Source: Protofrankia sp. CiT1 (GTDB lineage Bacteria > Actinomycetota > Actinomycetes > Frankiales > Frankiaceae). From it: 45,270 nucleotides of DNA. The position numbers and the translations under genes are program-made. A model generated the notes under the pieces. That model had not been told where the DNA came from. It searched no databases and saw nothing but the letters and a program-made list of their open reading frames with translations. This document shows, one piece after another, positions 16,856-24,242 of this stretch. Within the stretch, counting starts at the first letter, position 1. The number at the start of each line of letters is the position of its first letter. The DNA is taken from contig NZ_CAKJTL010000107.1 of NCBI RefSeq assembly GCF_917627385.1, forward strand, positions 1-45,270, given 5' to 3'.

Positions 16856-16873
16856 GGCATGCCCGATGGCCGG
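16823..16873. terminator. 15-bp inverted repeat overlapping the ligase stop codon
   Basis: Arms 16823-16837 and 16859-16873 are perfectly complementary. The 21-base loop contains the TAG stop at 16853-16855, so the 5' arm encodes part of the ligase C-terminus. Confidence 0.65.
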
Positions 16874-17025
16874 TAGCCGATGTGGACGATGATCCAGACC
16901 GCGTCGTCACCAAATACCGATCATCGCTGTTGCGTCATCGGCTTCCCGGCAACTTGCTACGGTGCAGTCCAGCTGGCCATATGGACCAGCCGTATCACCG
17001 ACAGGCAACAGGCAAAGAAGGTGCT

Positions 17026-17649
17026 GTGGACGACGAGACACTCGCGGGATTCCTCGCCGAGCTGGCTTCACCCGCGCCGGCACCCGGCGGCGGCGCTGCC
17101 GCTGCTCTCCAGGCCGCGCTGGGCGCGGCGCTGGTGAGCATGGTCTGCAACCTCACGATCGGAAAACCCCGGTACGCCGCGCACGAGGCGACGATGCTTA
17201 CCGCCCGGGCCCAGGCCGACAAAGCGCGGACCGAGGCGCTGCTGCTCGCCGACGCCGACGCTCGGGCGTTCGCCGCAGTCAGCGACGCTTACAGGTTGCC
17301 CAAAGACACCGACGGCGAGCGCGCCGAACGCAGCCGGGCGATTCAGGCCGCGCTGGTCGGCGCCGCCGAAGTACCGCTGCGCACGGCGGCGGTGGCAGCG
17401 GGTGTGGTGGGGCTGTGCGCGGCAGTCATCGACGGCGCGAACGTCAACGTCCTCAGCGACGTGGGGGTGGCGGCCGCGAGCGCGCGCGCCGCGCTCGACA
17501 GCGCCGCGATCAATGTACGGGTGAACATCGCGGCCATGACGGACACGGCCAACCGCGACCGTGCCGCCGCTGTCCTCACCGGCCATCTGGCGTCTGTGGC
17601 TGAAGCCGACGCAATCGTACGTACCGTCGGAGAACGGATCGGATCATGA
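17026..17649 (+). CDS. FchA-type methenyltetrahydrofolate cyclohydrolase / cyclodeaminase
   Basis: A 207-residue all-helical FTCD_C-family protein, with the N-terminal glycine-rich signature [12 protein letters not shown] and [12 protein letters not shown]. Members either release ammonia from formimino-THF (cyclodeaminase) or hydrolyse methenyl-THF to 10-formyl-THF (FchA). Stand-alone proteins next to folate genes are usually the latter. The frame is open upstream, but GTG 17026 with AAGAAGG five bases before it gives the normal length. Its stop overlaps the folD start by four bases (ATGA), so both are translationally coupled. The partner FolD lacks its cyclohydrolase lysine, so this protein probably supplies that step. 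Confidence 0.88.
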   Translation: MDDETLAGFLAELASPAPAPGGGAAAALQAALGAALVSMVCNLTIGKPRYAAHEATMLTARAQADKARTEALLLADADARAFAAVSDAYRLPKDTDGERAERSRAIQAALVGAAEVPLRTAAVAAGVVGLCAAVIDGANVNVLSDVGVAAASARAALDSAAINVRVNIAAMTDTANRDRAAAVLTGHLASVAEADAIVRTVGERIGS

Positions 17650-18473
17650 AGCTGCTGGATGGACGGTCCATGGCCGCCGAGATCGGGCGGGGCGTCGTCG
17701 AGAGCACCGAGCGGCTGCGCCAGAACGGAATCGTACCGACGCTGGCGGTGGTGCTGCCGACGACCGACGCGGCGGCCCGGTCCTACGTGGGGGTCATCGA
17801 GCGCGGCGCGGCCAAGGTGGGGGTGCGCTGTGTGGTCCATGAGCGCTCAGGCGATCCCGCTGAGCTCCTCGATACAGTCGACCAGCTCGCCGCCGACGAC
17901 GGGGTGCACGGCCTGATAGTGCAGACTCCCCTGCCGTCCGGGCTGTCCGCCAGCGAGATCGGTACCCGCATCCCGCCGCACAAGGATGTGGACGGGATGA
18001 ACCCGTTGAGCCTGGGTCGGCTGGCCCTGGGCCTGCCCTGCTTTGCCCCGGCCACCGCGGCCGCGGTCCTGGAGATCCTGCACCGCGGCGACATCAAGCT
18101 GGCGGGCACCCGGGTGGCGGTGATCGGGCGCAGTCCGGTGGTCGGCAAGCCTGCTTCTCTCCTGCTGTTGGCCGAGGACGCAACCGTGACGGTATGCCAT
18201 TCCCGGACAACCGATCTTATCTCGATCGTGCATGAGGCTGACGTCGTGGTGGCCGCTGTCGGCAGACCCAAAATGATCAATAAGGGATTCATCCGGCCTG
18301 GCGCCACGGTGATCGACGTCGGCACGAACGTCACGGAATCGGGCCTGGTCGGCGATGTCGATGCCGATGCGGTGGCATCGGTGGCCGGTGCTCTCACCCC
18401 CGTCCCCGGTGGTGTGGGACCAGTGACGACGATGCTGCTGCTACGGAACACCACCAGCGCGGCCACGCTGTAG
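17646..18473 (+). CDS. folD: FolD-family methylenetetrahydrofolate dehydrogenase lacking the cyclohydrolase lysine
   Basis: A 275-residue FolD homologue. It keeps the folate-site tyrosine (Tyr47), VQTPLP, KDVDG, the NADP-binding [16 protein letters not shown] and [11 protein letters not shown]. The catalytic lysine four residues after the tyrosine (YVxxK in E. coli FolD) is isoleucine (Ile51); the alignment across this stretch needs no gap. In the human enzyme this lysine is essential for cyclohydrolase but not for dehydrogenase activity. The PCTPxG segment is also altered (APATAAA). It should therefore oxidise methylene-THF to methenyl-THF only and hand over to the coupled FchA. Whether the genome has a second, canonical folD is not visible here. 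Confidence 0.9.
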   Translation: MKLLDGRSMAAEIGRGVVESTERLRQNGIVPTLAVVLPTTDAAARSYVGVIERGAAKVGVRCVVHERSGDPAELLDTVDQLAADDGVHGLIVQTPLPSGLSASEIGTRIPPHKDVDGMNPLSLGRLALGLPCFAPATAAAVLEILHRGDIKLAGTRVAVIGRSPVVGKPASLLLLAEDATVTVCHSRTTDLISIVHEADVVVAAVGRPKMINKGFIRPGATVIDVGTNVTESGLVGDVDADAVASVAGALTPVPGGVGPVTTMLLLRNTTSAATL

Positions 18474-18532
18474 CACGGCAGTAGCGGGACCGGCGATGGC
18501 CCCGGCCCGCGTGACACGCGCCGCAGGCTCGG

Positions 18533-18580
18533 GGTCCCGACCGTCCGTACCGTGGTCAGGCGGTACGGACGGTCGGGACC
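18533..18580. terminator. 20-bp perfect inverted repeat between convergent folD and GGDEF genes
   Basis: Arms 18533-18552 and 18561-18580 pair perfectly around the 8-base loop TGGTCAGG. The stop codon of the leftward GGDEF gene lies in the loop and its last residues are encoded in the stem. It should end transcription from both sides. Confidence 0.8.
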
Positions 18581-20049
18581 TGCGCCGCGAGACGGACGCG
18601 GTTACGTCCGTCGGCCTTGGCTCGGTAAAGTGCCGCGTCGGCGGTTTCCAGCAGGACGGGCAGGTCCACACTCGGGCCGTTGGCGGTGGCCACACCGACC
18701 GAGACGGTCACCGACACGATGACCGCTCCCGCGGACCTGGCATCCACCCGGCAACGCATCCCCGCCACCTGCCGTCGGATCCGTTCCGCGGCATGGGCGG
18801 CGTTGTCCAGGTCGACCTCGCAGAGCAGGACGACGAACTCCTCACCGCCGAACCGGCCGACCAGGTCACGGGGCCGGGTGGCCGCCCGCAGGGCATCGGC
18901 GACCGAAGCGAGGACGACGTCGCCGGTCAAGTGCCCGAACTGGTCGTTGACCCGTTTGAAGTGGTCGATGTCAACGATGAGTACGGACATCGGACGACCT
19001 GCGCGCCGGATGCGGACAGCCTCGCGTTCGGCCACCTCACGCCAGTAGGCCGGGCTGGCGAGCCTGGTCTTGGCGTCGGTGCGCGCGGCCGCCAGTAGCT
19101 CCGCGTGCAGCAGGCCACGCTGGAGCAGCAGCGCCGGCGGGGTTGCCACCAGCATGAGCAGCGGATGCGCGGTCCACAGCACCGCGATGACGATCGCGGA
19201 ACACATCGCCGTGGCGTCGACGGTGAGCATCTCGTGGCCGCCGCCCCCGAACGGACGGCGCACCGCGGCTGGCTGCAGGCGCAGCGGCACACCGTGCCGA
19301 AGAATTCGATTGAGCACCGTATAGGTGAGCACGGCGAGAAACAACGCGCCGATGCGCCCGGCGGAGCCGACCAGCGTGTCAATTCGGTATGCTCCCTGCG
19401 TTGGAGCAAGTGCTAGGTGCGTGATGGATGCGCAGAATCCGGACACGCCGAGCGCCGCCGCGTTGAAAACCTGTTTGTACCGTGGCCGCGAATCGGTCCC
19501 CGCTCGGAACAGGCAGTGGAGAGGCAGGTGCAGCACGGCCGCGTAGAGCGGTGGGAGGAGAAGCGCGACCGGCAGTGTCCAGGTCGACAGCAGGTCTCGG
19601 TATGGCTCGTCATTTCGATGGCCCGGCGCACCGAGATATCGCGATGTCTCGGTGGCCAACCGGCCCAGGAGGACAAAAGTGCCGAACGTGAGTAGATCCG
19701 CGAATCGCGGGGAAACTTCGGCAAGGCCGGCCAGCACAACCGCCACGTACAGCAGGTCGACGCCGAGAACATAACGGACCAGCCAAGGCGAAAGAGACCA
19801 GAGCGTGAAATCCGCCGTCTGGCCGACCAGCCATTCCCGGGCGCGCTGGACCACCCGGCCCCCGCGCCGGCCGGACTGGGATGCCGAGCGGCATTCCCGC
19901 CGATCGACGGATGCGGATGCGGAACCGATCGTTCCGGCTGGATCGACTGGAGCAACCGTTCCGGTCGGAACAGTTGCTCCGCACGAGTCAGCCGTTCCAG
20001 CGCAATGCACCATTTTCGCCTGCGGAGGTGACGCAATGCGTAACATCAT
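18556..20049 (-). CDS. Membrane-bound GGDEF diguanylate cyclase
   Basis: A 497-residue protein with a hydrophilic N-terminus, six to eight membrane segments in the middle (about residues 75-320) and a C-terminal GGDEF domain. The signature is GGEEF, an active form, and RPRD ends exactly five residues earlier, matching the RxxD inhibitory site that binds c-di-GMP. It should make c-di-GMP at the membrane with product inhibition. No EAL domain is present. In streptomycetes c-di-GMP controls development through BldD. The frame is open to 20163, but ATG 20049 (or the next ATG, 20046) is preferred, with GAGGAAGG upstream. Start position is uncertain. Confidence 0.9.
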   Translation of the reverse strand: MMLRIASPPQAKMVHCAGTADSCGATVPTGTVAPVDPAGTIGSASASVDRRECRSASQSGRRGGRVVQRAREWLVGQTADFTLWSLSPWLVRYVLGVDLLYVAVVLAGLAEVSPRFADLLTFGTFVLLGRLATETSRYLGAPGHRNDEPYRDLLSTWTLPVALLLPPLYAAVLHLPLHCLFRAGTDSRPRYKQVFNAAALGVSGFCASITHLALAPTQGAYRIDTLVGSAGRIGALFLAVLTYTVLNRILRHGVPLRLQPAAVRRPFGGGGHEMLTVDATAMCSAIVIAVLWTAHPLLMLVATPPALLLQRGLLHAELLAAARTDAKTRLASPAYWREVAEREAVRIRRAGRPMSVLIVDIDHFKRVNDQFGHLTGDVVLASVADALRAATRPRDLVGRFGGEEFVVLLCEVDLDNAAHAAERIRRQVAGMRCRVDARSAGAVIVSVTVSVGVATANGPSVDLPVLLETADAALYRAKADGRNRVRLAAQVPTVRTA

Positions 20050-20632
20050 TTGAGGTTGACCTTCCTCGATCGCTCCGTCCCGGTTCGACCCGTCCCGGCC
20101 TATTACTGACAGTGCGCCCTTGGAAACAAAGAGTACGAAGGATCGGCCGGCAACCGCAACCACTTTTGGTGATGTCCCGACATGGATGCCCTCGGGCGAT
20201 GTGCTGGCGCGTACCGATCCACCCCGCGCCCCTCTCCGCCAGGGCGCTGTCCGGGCAGGTCAGCGCCCTGGATGGACGAGCCGGTCAACCGGTTGCGCAG
20301 GCGATCGGCCCTGAGCATCGCCGTGGTCGCCGCGGACACGGCAGGACACATCGGGAGGCGGTGCGGCATCGTGCCGCGTCCGGCCAGCACGCCAGAGCGA
20401 TGTCGTGACGTCGTGACGTCGTGACGTCACCGCGATACTCACGTCGACGGCAGGCGGCCTTGTTCGCTCCGGCTGCCGCTCCCCCGCGTCACCGTAACGA
20501 CCCGATCGTCATCCGGCCGCTCCCGCTTGACAGCACCGCGTGCCCGCAGCTGGGAGCGGTAGCGTTTATAAAGGTCAATATCCGGAAAGACCTTCAACGG
20601 CAGCGGTATCGGTCTCGATCGGGAAGGTCGTC
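20050..20632. other. Non-coding gap between GGDEF and GlsB-like genes
   Basis: No gene with credible codon pattern was seen. It must hold the leftward promoter of the GGDEF gene and the rightward promoter of the GlsB-like gene. A tandem octamer GTCGTGAC is repeated three times at 20402-20425 and followed by GTCAC, leaving a central TGACGTCA palindrome. The last 80 bp are AT-rich. Confidence 0.5.
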
Positions 20633-20896
20633 GTGTTTCAACTGATCTGGATCTTGATCGCCGGTCTCGTCATCGGCCTGCTGGCCCGCCTCGTCGTCCG
20701 GGGGCCACAGAAGATCCCCCTATGGCTGACAGTAGTTATCGGCATTATCGGTGCGCTGGTTGGCAATATAGTCGCGGGAGCCATCGGCGTCGGCCACACC
20801 AGTGGCGTCGACTGGATACGACATGTCCTGCAGGTCGGTGTCGCGGCCGGGCTCGTCGTCCTCGTGACGCCCGTGTGGATGAATCGACGATCTTAG
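20633..20896 (+). CDS. GlsB/YeaQ/YmgE-family small membrane protein
   Basis: An 87-residue protein with three membrane helices and the glycine-rich pattern of the transglycosylase-associated (GlsB/YeaQ/YmgE) family: LIAGLVIGLLARLV, then PLWLTVVIGIIGALVGNIV, then a last hydrophobic helix ending VTPVWMNRRS. The function is not settled; members are commonly general-stress proteins. The frame is open to 20540, but GTG 20633 is preceded at five bases by GGGAAGG and starts right at the first helix. Confidence 0.85.
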   Translation: MFQLIWILIAGLVIGLLARLVVRGPQKIPLWLTVVIGIIGALVGNIVAGAIGVGHTSGVDWIRHVLQVGVAAGLVVLVTPVWMNRRS

Positions 20897-21055
20897 CGGT
20901 CGGCGCTGGACGTTCATCCAGGGCCTGCCGGCGTTGTCGTGGCGGGCCGGCCATCCGCCCATACGATCATAAAATTTCCGGCGGCTACCGGGCCGGGGAC
21001 CCCACAGCCCGGATGCGGTGGCGGGGCCGCTGGGAACCGGGGGCAGGATGTGTGT

Positions 21056-21898
21056 GTGGTCCTGCCAATTCACGACATCAACCCACTGCGCCGCAAGCCT
21101 GTCATAACCTGGCTGCTGATAGCGGTGAACGTCGCCGTCTTCGTGCTCTTCGAACCGGTCGTGACCTCAGTTGCCGGGGTCAGCACGTCGGTATCGCGGA
21201 ACGTGTGCGAACAACAGCGCTTCTTCGACCAGTGGGGCGCGATTCCCGTGGAGATGCTGGCGAACCGGCCACTTGACCAGGTCCCGAGCGGCCGTTCGCC
21301 AGGTCTGAACGCCCGCGGTGAGGTACTGTGCCAGCTGGAGTCACCGCCGTCGTTTGTCAAGTCGCCCGTGCTCTCGGTGCTGACATCGATGTTCCTGCAC
21401 GGAAGCTGGCTGCACTTGCTTGGGAACATGTTGTTTCTCGGTGTTTTCGGCAACAACATCGAGGACCGCATGGGACGGTTCCTGTATCTCATCTTCTACC
21501 TGGTGTGCGGATACACGGCCGCGTACGGGTTCGCGCTGTTCGAACCAGCCTCGACCACCACACTCATCGGCGCCTCCGGCGCGATCGCCGGCGTTCTCGG
21601 CGCCTACCTCGTGGTCTTCCCGCGGGCGCGGGTCATCGGCCTTGTCACGTTCCTGCTCTTCCTGCCGTTCTGGTTGCCGGCATGGATCGTGCTGGGCTTC
21701 TGGTTCCTGCTGCAGTACGTGTACTTCACCGGGATGGGTGTCGCCGACGGCGGCAGCGTGGCCTACGGGGCGCACGTGGTCGGGTTCGTGTTCGGCGCGC
21801 TGGCGGTCATCCCGTTTGTCCGTGAGCTGCGAGCCGCGGGACCCCCTCGCCGCCACGCGCCCGACCACCGGTGGGTCCGCCAGACTCCCTGGTCCTAG
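21056..21898 (+). CDS. Rhomboid-family intramembrane serine protease
   Basis: A 280-residue protein with six or more membrane helices. It has the rhomboid marks: HLLGNMLFLGVFG in helix 2, the nucleophile serine in GASGAIAG (about Ser174) and the general-base histidine in YGAHVVGF (about His240), so it should be active. Rhomboids cut transmembrane helices of substrate proteins within the membrane. A loop of about 60 residues between helices 1 and 2 carries two cysteines and may be extracellular. GTG 21056 has AGGA seven bases before it; GTG 21050 is an alternative. Substrate unknown. Confidence 0.9.
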   Translation: MVLPIHDINPLRRKPVITWLLIAVNVAVFVLFEPVVTSVAGVSTSVSRNVCEQQRFFDQWGAIPVEMLANRPLDQVPSGRSPGLNARGEVLCQLESPPSFVKSPVLSVLTSMFLHGSWLHLLGNMLFLGVFGNNIEDRMGRFLYLIFYLVCGYTAAYGFALFEPASTTTLIGASGAIAGVLGAYLVVFPRARVIGLVTFLLFLPFWLPAWIVLGFWFLLQYVYFTGMGVADGGSVAYGAHVVGFVFGALAVIPFVRELRAAGPPRRHAPDHRWVRQTPWS

Positions 21899-21964
21899 GC
21901 GGCTTCCTGGTCGAACGACGACTTCCGGAACACGCCGCAAGAGCACCCGGCAGGCCGGCGGTCC

Positions 21965-22012
21965 CGACGGTCGACGGCCGCGCGGTCATGCGTTGTGCGT
22001 GCCCGACCGTCG
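21965..22012. terminator. Hairpin between rhomboid and the convergent unknown gene
   Basis: CGACGGTCG (21965-21973) pairs with CGACCGTCG (22004-22012) over a 30-base loop. The position between convergent genes suggests termination. Confidence 0.4.
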
Positions 22013-22021
22013 ACCAAACGG

Positions 22022-22483
22022 CTACCCAACAGAAACGGGCTCCGGCCGGCGCGGTCCACGACGCCGCTTCTTCTCGGCCTTCTCAGTGGGCTCGGCGGTC
22101 CGGGTTGGCGAAGGCAGCGCAACCTCGATGGCGACCGTCCGCCAGCCCTCGAAGACCTCCGCGGTCCCGAAACCATGTGCGGCCAAGGCGCTGGCCGCGC
22201 CGATGAGTTGTTCATACGTCCGCTGGTCGTCGACTTCGTCCGGGCCACCGGCCGCGGTGGAGTGCCGTACCACCGTGCAGCCGACCTGGAGCGACCCATC
22301 CGCGGGTGCTGTCGGTGACAGCGGCGCGCCCACACCGGTGCGCGTGAGCGTCCAGGTCCGGACGAACGTGAACGGCTCGTCCAGGCCGGCCGCCGGAAGA
22401 CCGCCGACGTACTCTTCCAAGATCTTGACAACCCGCTCGACGGGTGCCGGACCTGAATCCGCACCGCCCCTACCTATCCGCAT
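22022..22483 (-). CDS. Conserved-looking protein of unknown function with a basic tail
   Basis: A 153-residue soluble protein I do not recognise. Residues 12-130 have a mixed alpha/beta pattern (a helix VERVVKILEEYV, strands around FTFVRTWTLTRTG and LQVGCTVVRH, a helix YEQLIGAASALAAHGF). The last 25 residues are rich in Lys/Arg/Pro and could bind nucleic acid or be disordered. ATG 22483 is chosen because GAGGGAGG lies eight bases upstream; the frame is open further (to 22621) but that part is arginine-rich and unlike protein. It faces the rhomboid gene tail to tail. Confidence 0.7.
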   Translation of the reverse strand: MRIGRGGADSGPAPVERVVKILEEYVGGLPAAGLDEPFTFVRTWTLTRTGVGAPLSPTAPADGSLQVGCTVVRHSTAAGGPDEVDDQRTYEQLIGAASALAAHGFGTAEVFEGWRTVAIEVALPSPTRTAEPTEKAEKKRRRGPRRPEPVSVG

Positions 22484-22634
22484 GGCGACGTCCTCCCTCA
22501 CATGTGAACGATCTCTGGACTGTGGCTGCCGCGAGTGACTCGCGAGAATCCGGTAGCGCATCTTCCCTGATGGCCTGGTTGCTTCCCGCACCGGGGTGTT
22601 CACGAGACATTGGCGACACATCGGTTCATCAGGC

Positions 22635-22658
22635 GTTTTAATGCTCAGACGAGGGTAA
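22635..22658 (+). promoter_or_regulatory. Sigma-B/F-type promoter upstream of a 58-residue membrane protein
   Basis: GTTT (22635-22638) is followed after 14 bases by GGGTAA (22653-22658). This fits the general-stress sigma-B/sigma-F pattern (GTTT-N14-16-GGGTAT). The next gene in that direction starts at 22774. Confidence 0.5.
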
Positions 22659-22773
22659 AAAACCCGTTAACCGTTCTGATCGGAGAGGTACCCGACGTGG
22701 GGTGCCGGAGCTGACGCCCTCGCAGGCCCACGGAACCTCGCTATGGACCGAAACCCGCCCAGAAAGGACCACC

Positions 22774-22950
22774 ATGCGTACCCGCGTACAGGTTCCCATC
22801 GTCGCCCTGCTCTGGTTCGTTGTAGGCATCATCGTTGCGCTCAGCAAGAGTTACGAGGTTCACAACACTTCTCAGCTGGTCACCTTTGTCCTGACAGTGG
22901 CCCTCTGGCCGATTCCGGTACTCGGCGGGACCCTGACCGTCCAGTTCTGA
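22774..22950 (+). CDS. 58-residue two-helix membrane protein
   Basis: A very small protein with two hydrophobic helices (VPIVALLWFVVGIIVALS and a second one ending in PIPVLGG) joined by a short polar loop. GAAAGGA five bases before ATG 22774 is a good ribosome site. The sigma-B-like promoter 115 bp upstream suggests stress expression. It resembles small hydrophobic actinobacterial proteins with no assigned role. It lies alone, 260 bp before the response regulator gene. Confidence 0.75.
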   Translation: MRTRVQVPIVALLWFVVGIIVALSKSYEVHNTSQLVTFVLTVALWPIPVLGGTLTVQF

Positions 22951-23210
22951 GACCCGCCAGATGCCAGGCTTGCCAACGGCAACGGACTGTCAGGTGACCA
23001 GGTCGCCCTAGTCACCCGGTGGGGAGCGCAGCGGATGGGATCGACGGCGAGGCGACCGGGGTGAGAGCCGCGGCACGCGGTGCGCGCCGATGGGAGCGGG
23101 CAGCTGCCGATTACCCGGGAGCGGGGGCCGGGCGATACCAACTCGATTAGAATCTTGCTGTGTAATGTTACTTTTAGCGACAGACAACCCGGGGTCAGGC
23201 GGAGAATACG

Positions 23211-23903
23211 GTGTCGGAGAAATCTGCGAACGTGGCCGGGCCTACTGGGATCACACCGGACGCGATGCCGATCCGGGTGTTCCTGTTGGATGACCATGAG
23301 TTGGTCCGTCGCGGACTACGCGATCTTCTTGCCGGGGAACGCGGGATCGCCGTCATCGGCGAAGCCGATCGAGCTGACGGTGCGGATCAGGCGATCCTCG
23401 CCATGCGGCCCAACGTCGCTGTCCTCGACGCGCGTCTGCCGGACGGCAGCGGCATCGAGGTGTGCCGACAGGTCCGCTCACAGGACCCCGCAATCGCCTG
23501 TCTGATCCTCACCTCGTTCGACGACGAGGACGCTCTGTTCACTGCGATCATGGCCGGAGCCGCTGGATACGTGCTCAAGCAGATCCGTGGCACCGCGCTC
23601 GTGGACGCCGTGCGGCGGGTCGCGGCCGGTCAGTCGCTGCTGGACCCCACGGTCACACCGCGTGTACTGTGCCGCCTGCGGCAGGACTCCGACCAGGGCG
23701 GACGACTCGCCGGCCTGACCGACCAGGAGCGCCGCATTCTCGTGCTCATCGCTGAGGGGCTCACCAACCGGCAGATCGCCACCCGCATGTTCCTGGCGGA
23801 GAAGACGGTGAAGAACTACGTGTCCAGCCTGCTGTCCAAACTCGGCCTGGAGAGCCGGACCCAGGCCGCGGTGTTCGCCACCAGGCTCGGCAGCGACCAC
23901 TAG
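23211..23903 (+). CDS. NarL/DosR-type response regulator without an adjacent kinase
   Basis: A 230-residue protein with a receiver domain (acidic DD pocket at 27-28, phosphorylated Asp73 in VLDARLPDG, Thr101, Lys123) and a C-terminal LuxR-type helix-turn-helix (LTDQERRILVLIAEGLTNRQ to the end). Overall it resembles DevR/DosR, which controls hypoxia response in mycobacteria. No histidine kinase gene is in the window. GTG 23211 is preceded by AGGCGGAGA at a good distance. DosR-type 20-bp boxes were looked for near its neighbours and not found. Confidence 0.92.
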   Translation: MSEKSANVAGPTGITPDAMPIRVFLLDDHELVRRGLRDLLAGERGIAVIGEADRADGADQAILAMRPNVAVLDARLPDGSGIEVCRQVRSQDPAIACLILTSFDDEDALFTAIMAGAAGYVLKQIRGTALVDAVRRVAAGQSLLDPTVTPRVLCRLRQDSDQGGRLAGLTDQERRILVLIAEGLTNRQIATRMFLAEKTVKNYVSSLLSKLGLESRTQAAVFATRLGSDH

Positions 23904-23985
23904 GGCGGTCGCCGTCTGTCGACGGCGTTGCCCGGCTGGAACAATAACAGCACCTGCCCGAAAACACTGCGACAATTCGTCGGGG

Positions 23986-24014
23986 TTGACGGCCGTCCGG
24001 GGTCGACCTGATAC
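23986..24014 (+). promoter_or_regulatory. Probable promoter of the pyruvate carboxylase gene
   Basis: TTGACG (23986-23991) and TGATAC (24009-24014) are separated by 17 bases, a near-ideal housekeeping promoter. It predicts a leader of about 220 bases before the pyc start at 24243. Confidence 0.55.
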
Positions 24015-24143
24015 GCCGACGGATGCGCGATCATGACCCCTGTCGCGTACCGGAGGCCCTGAGGAAATCCAGTAGGCCAAACGGTATGCGGTCAGGCGGC
24101 TCCTCCCAGGAACGGCCTGGTCACGAACGAGATGAAGAATGAT

Positions 24144-24177
24144 CCAACAGCTACGGGATCGCGAAACGATCTGTTGG
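24144..24177 (+). promoter_or_regulatory. Nested hairpin in the pyruvate carboxylase leader
   Basis: CCAACAG (24144-24150) pairs with CTGTTGG (24171-24177), and GATCG (24157-24161) pairs with CGATC (24167-24171) inside it; the two stems share one base. It lies 65 bases before the start codon and may modulate translation or transcription. Confidence 0.4.
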
Positions 24178-24242
24178 GCCCGTCTCTTCGCATACCCGCA
24201 GGCCCCAGGGGACGCTAGTCCGCGTCGTGGAGGGGTGCCACT

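Noticed and set aside
20540-20632. Longer N-terminus for the GlsB-like protein
   Set aside because: The internal GTG 20633 has a strong ribosome site and begins at the first membrane helix.
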